From the NCBI GenBank assembly GCA_018623785.1, contig JAAZVD010000065.1:1-7794 (forward strand): a stretch of 7,794 nt of DNA, read 5' to 3'. Made by a program: the position numbers and the translations under genes. Position 1 is the first letter of the stretch. Each line of letters begins with the position of its first letter. The notes beneath the pieces were generated by a model. That model did no database searches. It was given only the letters and a program-made list of their open reading frames with translations, and had not been told where the DNA came from. Shown piece after piece: positions 4,436-7,794 of this stretch. Origin of the DNA: Bacteroidota bacterium (GTDB lineage: Bacteria; Bacteroidota; Rhodothermia; Rhodothermales; UBA10348).

Positions 4436-7352
4436 CATCCTTCGATCGCCTCATGCGTTGCTCCCGTTCGATCAGCTTCTACCACCACCCCCTACGTCAT
4501 CCGTGTCTGCACCGTCCCGATCGTCTGCCGCCGATGCCGAGCGTGCGCGGACCATTACTCTCCGGGGAGCCCGGCAGCATAACCTCAAGGGGATTAATCT
4601 GGATCTGCCACGAGGTCGGCTGATTGTGTTTACCGGGCCATCCGGATCCGGAAAATCTTCGCTGGCTTTCGATACGATATATGCAGAAGGGCAACGTCGC
4701 TACGTAGAAAGCCTGAGTGCGTATGCCCGGCAGTTCTTGGAGCGTATGGACAAGCCCGACGTGGATCTGATTTCAGGTCTGGCGCCAGCCATTGCCATCG
4801 AACAGAAAACGGTTTCGAAAAACCCCCGCTCGACGGTAGCTACGCAAACCGAACTTCATGACCACCTCCGGCTGCTGTATGCACGCATCGGTACCACCTT
4901 TTCGCCGACCTCCGGCAAGGAGGTCACGAAAGACTCACCCCGCTCCGTGGCCCGAACCCTGATGGCCGACCTGGAGGAGGGAACGCGGTTTTACCTCTGT
5001 TTTCCGTTTCCCACGCACCGAAAGGCGCCCTTGGACCAGGAGATCAAGGTGCTCAAGCAGCGTGGTTTCTTCCGCCTTATCGCCCTGCCCACGGAAAAGC
5101 AGGCCGGCAAAGGAAAAACGGAAGAGCTCATCGACCTGAACGAGACAGAAGCCGCCAGCATCCGCATTGCGCGCGATCGATTGCTGGTTCTCGTCGACCG
5201 CCTTTCGGCGCGTCCTGGTGATGAGGCCCTGGAATCCCGGGTGGCGGATTCGGTCGAGCAGGCCTTTGACGAAGGTGGCGGGTATGTGCAGGCTGTTCTG
5301 GCCGGCAATGGGACCGTCCTTTCTTTTTCGCGCTTTTTCGAAGAGGATGGCATCCGCTTCGAAGAACCATCTGCACACCTGTTCTCTTTCAATTCTCCGC
5401 TCGGAGCCTGTCCCACCTGTCAGGGATTCGGCAGGACCGCAGGCATCGATGCCGACCTGGTCATCCCCGACCCGGGTCTATCCATCCGGCAGGGTGCCAT
5501 TGCTCCCTTCCGCGGAGACTCCTGGAGCCGCTACTTCCGAGACCTGATTCGGGTGGCAGCCGATGAAAAGATCAATATCGACATTCCTTTCAGTCAGCTC
5601 GACGAGGCCTCCCTCAAGATCGTCTGGGAGGGAAAGGCCGACTACGCCGGTATTTACGGGCTTTTTCGTCATCTCGAGAAGAAGAACTACAAGATGCACT
5701 ACCGCATCTTCCACGCTCGATTCCGAGGGTATTCGACGTGTGCTGAGTGCGGCGGCACGCGCCTGCGCAAAGAGGCGTCCTACGTACGCATTGCTGGAAA
5801 GACCATCGGCGACATCGGGCAAATGACAACGGCCGAGGCCCGGGCGTTCTTTGAAAATCTGGAGCTGGATACCCACAAGCTTGACGTAGCCGGCCGGCTT
5901 TTGGAGGAAATCCGCAAACGGCTTAGCTATCTCGTGGACGTGGGACTGGACTATCTGACACTCGACCGCCTAAGCCAGACCCTGTCCGGCGGGGAGAGTC
6001 AGCGCATCCACTTGGCTACCTCACTCGGTTCCTCCCTCGTAGGCAGTATGTATGTGCTCGACGAACCCTCCATCGGTTTGCATCCGAGGGATACCGGGCG
6101 ATTGATCGGTATCCTTGAGCACTTGCGTGACATCGGAAACACGGTCATGGTGGTTGAACACGAAGAGGCCATGATGCGGGCGGCGGATCACATCGTGGAC
6201 CTCGGACCCGGCGCCGGAAGGCACGGTGGTCAGGTCGTCAGCCAAGGCACGCTCGAGGAACTCCTGGCCGATCCCCGGTCGCTGACGGGGGCCTACCTGT
6301 CGGGCCGCAAGGAAATCCCCGTTCCGGCGACGCGTCGAAAAATCGACACGGACTTGGTAATCCGAATCGAGGGCGCGCGACAGCACAATCTCAAAAATCT
6401 GGACGTCTCGTTTCCGTTGGGAGTGTTTGCCTGCGTGACGGGGGTCAGCGGATCGGGCAAGTCAACCTTGGTACAGGACACACTCTACCAGGGTTTGGCC
6501 AAACTGAAGGGCTCCCATACGGGCGATACCCACGTGGGGCGACACACTTCCATTCGAGGGCATCGCCTGATCGATGCTGTGGAACTGGTTGATCAGTCCC
6601 CGATCGGCCGATCCCCCCGGTCCAACCCGGCAACCTATGTCAAGGCCTTCGACATCATCCGGAAACTGTTTGCCGAAACCTATCAGGCGCGCATCAGGGG
6701 CTTGAAGCCGGGCTATTTTTCGTTCAACGTCCCCGGAGGACGATGCGAGACGTGTGAGGGCGAAGGTCTCGTGACCATTGAAATGCAGTTTCTGGCTGAT
6801 CTGTATCTCGAATGCGAGGCCTGCAAAGGAAAGCGCTACAAGCAGGATGTCCTGGATATCCATTACCAAGGAAAGAGCATAGCTGACGTTCTGGATATGA
6901 CTATTGAAGATGCGCTGGCGTTTTTCGACGGCCAAGACGCATTGGTTCGCAAACTGGCCGTATTGCAGGATATCGGGCTTGGTTACCTGAGTCTCGGACA
7001 ACCTTCAAATACCCTGTCCGGAGGCGAGGCGCAACGTATCAAGCTGGCAGCACACTTGGGAAAAACCACTCGGGACAAAACCCTTTACGTCTTCGACGAA
7101 CCCACAACCGGGCTGCATTTTGACGATATCAGGAATCTTCTCGGCGCCTTTGATGCCCTCGTGGAGAACGGACATTCAGTCGTGGTAGTGGAGCACAATC
7201 TGGATGTGATCAAAGCCGCAGACTGGGTCATGGACCTTGGACCCGAAGGCGGCGTTCGGGGCGGATTTGTGGTAGCACAAGGCACGCCGGAAGAGGTAGC
7301 GGCGGTGCCGGAGAGCCCCACGGGGCAGTTCCTCAAAACGTGTCTGGCGTGA
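4428..7352 (+). CDS. uvrA: Excinuclease ABC subunit A (UvrA)
   Basis: UvrA is the ATP-dependent dimeric damage sensor of nucleotide excision repair; it scans DNA and loads UvrB in the cytosol. Numbering from GTG 4428 (974 residues): Walker A1 GPSGSGKSS (70-78), then FDTIYAEGQRRYVESLSAYA (81-100), ABC signature 1 LSGGESQR (519-526), Walker B1 YVLDEPSIGLH (542-552), Walker A2 GVSGSGKST (672-680), DQSPIGRSPRSNPATY (722-737), second zinc site C773/C776 and C796/C799, signature 2 LSGGEAQR (863-870) and Walker B2 YVFDEPTTGLH (887-897). C438/C441 form the conserved CxxC before signature 1. The first zinc module keeps only C328/C331; the usual earlier CxxC is replaced by FFEEDGIRFEEPS. Homology starts near residue 41, so the first ~40 residues are unusual. 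GTG 4503 would give 949 residues, close to the normal length of about 940, but lacks a Shine-Dalgarno. The gene appears intact and probably monocistronic, ending before a strong hairpin. Confidence 0.97.
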   Translation: MYGILRSPHALLPFDQLLPPPPTSSVSAPSRSSAADAERARTITLRGARQHNLKGINLDLPRGRLIVFTGPSGSGKSSLAFDTIYAEGQRRYVESLSAYARQFLERMDKPDVDLISGLAPAIAIEQKTVSKNPRSTVATQTELHDHLRLLYARIGTTFSPTSGKEVTKDSPRSVARTLMADLEEGTRFYLCFPFPTHRKAPLDQEIKVLKQRGFFRLIALPTEKQAGKGKTEELIDLNETEAASIRIARDRLLVLVDRLSARPGDEALESRVADSVEQAFDEGGGYVQAVLAGNGTVLSFSRFFEEDGIRFEEPSAHLFSFNSPLGACPTCQGFGRTAGIDADLVIPDPGLSIRQGAIAPFRGDSWSRYFRDLIRVAADEKINIDIPFSQLDEASLKIVWEGKADYAGIYGLFRHLEKKNYKMHYRIFHARFRGYSTCAECGGTRLRKEASYVRIAGKTIGDIGQMTTAEARAFFENLELDTHKLDVAGRLLEEIRKRLSYLVDVGLDYLTLDRLSQTLSGGESQRIHLATSLGSSLVGSMYVLDEPSIGLHPRDTGRLIGILEHLRDIGNTVMVVEHEEAMMRAADHIVDLGPGAGRHGGQVVSQGTLEELLADPRSLTGAYLSGRKEIPVPATRRKIDTDLVIRIEGARQHNLKNLDVSFPLGVFACVTGVSGSGKSTLVQDTLYQGLAKLKGSHTGDTHVGRHTSIRGHRLIDAVELVDQSPIGRSPRSNPATYVKAFDIIRKLFAETYQARIRGLKPGYFSFNVPGGRCETCEGEGLVTIEMQFLADLYLECEACKGKRYKQDVLDIHYQGKSIADVLDMTIEDALAFFDGQDALVRKLAVLQDIGLGYLSLGQPSNTLSGGEAQRIKLAAHLGKTTRDKTLYVFDEPTTGLHFDDIRNLLGAFDALVENGHSVVVVEHNLDVIKAADWVMDLGPEGGVRGGFVVAQGTPEEVAAVPESPTGQFLKTCLA

Positions 7353-7355
7353 TCG

Positions 7356-7387
7356 CGGGCAGCGGGGTGGCCCCACCCCGCTGCCCG
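7356..7387 (+). terminator. GC-rich terminator hairpin after uvrA
   Basis: CGGGCAGCGGGGTGG at 7356-7370 and its exact complement at 7373-7387 make a 15-bp inverted repeat around a two-base centre, starting three bases after the uvrA stop. Folded as RNA it would be a very stable stem of about 14 pairs with a tiny loop. Only a short UUU follows a few bases later, so it is a U-poor terminator or a 3' stabilising hairpin. The symmetry means it could act on either strand. Confidence 0.75.
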
Positions 7388-7483
7388 ACACCTTTCCGCT
7401 CTGATTGTGCGTACCTTGGGGGTCTGTGGAGGACGGCACGACTGTTTTTCGGCACTTACATCCTGGCATAGCGCCCACACGAC

Positions 7484-7794
7484 ATGGCATACCAACCACT
7501 GGTCAGCTGCATCATGGTAACCGCCGATCGGCACCTGCTGTGCCGTCGGGCCATTCGCTCGTGGGTGGAACAGGATTGGGACAACAAGGAGCTGGTTGTG
7601 CTGGATAACGGTGCCGAGCCCATGCATTCCCTGCTGGCTGATCTGCCCACCGACCGGCTGGTCTACCGCCATGTACCCAACAACCCCGAGACAACGATCG
7701 GGGAGCTGCGCAATCAGTCCCTGGACATGATCCGAGGAGATTTCGTCATGCCTCAGTGGGACGATGACGATTGGTCGGCACCCGATCGCATTAC
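7484..7794 (+). CDS. Glycosyltransferase, GT-A fold (family 2-like), 5' part
   Basis: The reading frame from ATG 7484 gives 103 codons and runs off the window. The N-terminus PLVSCIMVTADR (5-16) matches the first strand of GT-A nucleotide-sugar transferases. AIRSWVEQDWDNKELVVLDN (23-42) fits the following helix and second strand; N42 sits near the usual nucleotide-binding acidic position. GDFVMPQWDDDDW (85-97) supplies the DxD-type metal and sugar-nucleotide motif. Proteins of this group transfer sugars to polysaccharide, lipid or protein acceptors; donor and acceptor cannot be told from this part. An in-frame TAG at 7469-7471 makes ATG 7484 the first possible ATG start, but no Shine-Dalgarno is visible. 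It follows the uvrA hairpin by 96 bases, so it should have its own promoter, which I could not identify. The C-terminal acceptor-binding part is missing only because of the window edge. Confidence 0.85.
   Translation, partial: MAYQPLVSCIMVTADRHLLCRRAIRSWVEQDWDNKELVVLDNGAEPMHSLLADLPTDRLVYRHVPNNPETTIGELRNQSLDMIRGDFVMPQWDDDDWSAPDRI

Noticed and set aside
4423..4623. Separate small gene starting at the ATG with good Shine-Dalgarno
   Set aside because: Its second half lies inside the conserved start of uvrA in another frame and its product is not recognisable; a misframed uvrA start or short leader is more likely than a real protein.
7412..7419. TACCTTGG as a Bacteroidota-type TAnnTTTG -7 element for the glycosyltransferase
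   Set aside because: One conserved position is wrong and no TTTG-like -33 element lies at the right distance.
7085..7672. Minus-strand frame of 195 codons over the end of uvrA and the start of the glycosyltransferase
   Set aside because: It crosses the uvrA terminator hairpin and is antisense to two well-supported genes; its product shows no known motif.

Overview
The window looks like a chromosomal segment of a Gram-negative bacterium in or near the Bacteroidota/Rhodothermota, with moderately high GC by eye. This rests on two traits: a large BatA-type von Willebrand factor A membrane protein with the N-terminal paired-helix domain common in those phyla, and a UvrA whose first zinc module has the Bacteroidota-like form. 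The taxonomic call is an inference. I see no rRNA, tRNA, insertion sequence, phage gene or CRISPR array.

Layout. Positions 67-4161 hold three genes read leftward, apparently one operon. The first transcribed is a 712-residue BatA/VWA/glutamine-amidotransferase-like membrane protein (4161 to 2023). After a 21-base gap comes a 186-residue protein with three membrane segments and a soluble tail (2001 to 1441). Last is the ribosome-associated GTPase HflX (ending at 67). HflX-like coding begins directly after the TGA of the previous gene, in the same frame, with no ATG, GTG or TTG until a point inside the conserved N-terminus.

Positions 4162-4427 form a divergent intergenic region rich in inverted repeats. 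One is a two-part hairpin at 4234-4269. Another has 8-bp arms at 4400-4407 and 4428-4435 that enclose the only good Shine-Dalgarno/ATG pair in front of uvrA. That ATG is out of frame with UvrA, so the true UvrA start is unresolved (GTG 4428, GTG 4503, or an ATG start after a missing base).

Positions 4428-7352 encode a full-length UvrA, the damage-recognition ATPase of nucleotide excision repair, followed at once by a strong GC-rich hairpin (7356-7387) that probably ends its transcript. The right edge holds the first 103 codons of a GT-A-fold glycosyltransferase (7484 onward), cut by the window end.

Nothing here amounts to a clearly new biological system. The genes are mostly housekeeping. 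The points worth a second look are the two anomalous gene starts and the structured uvrA leader.
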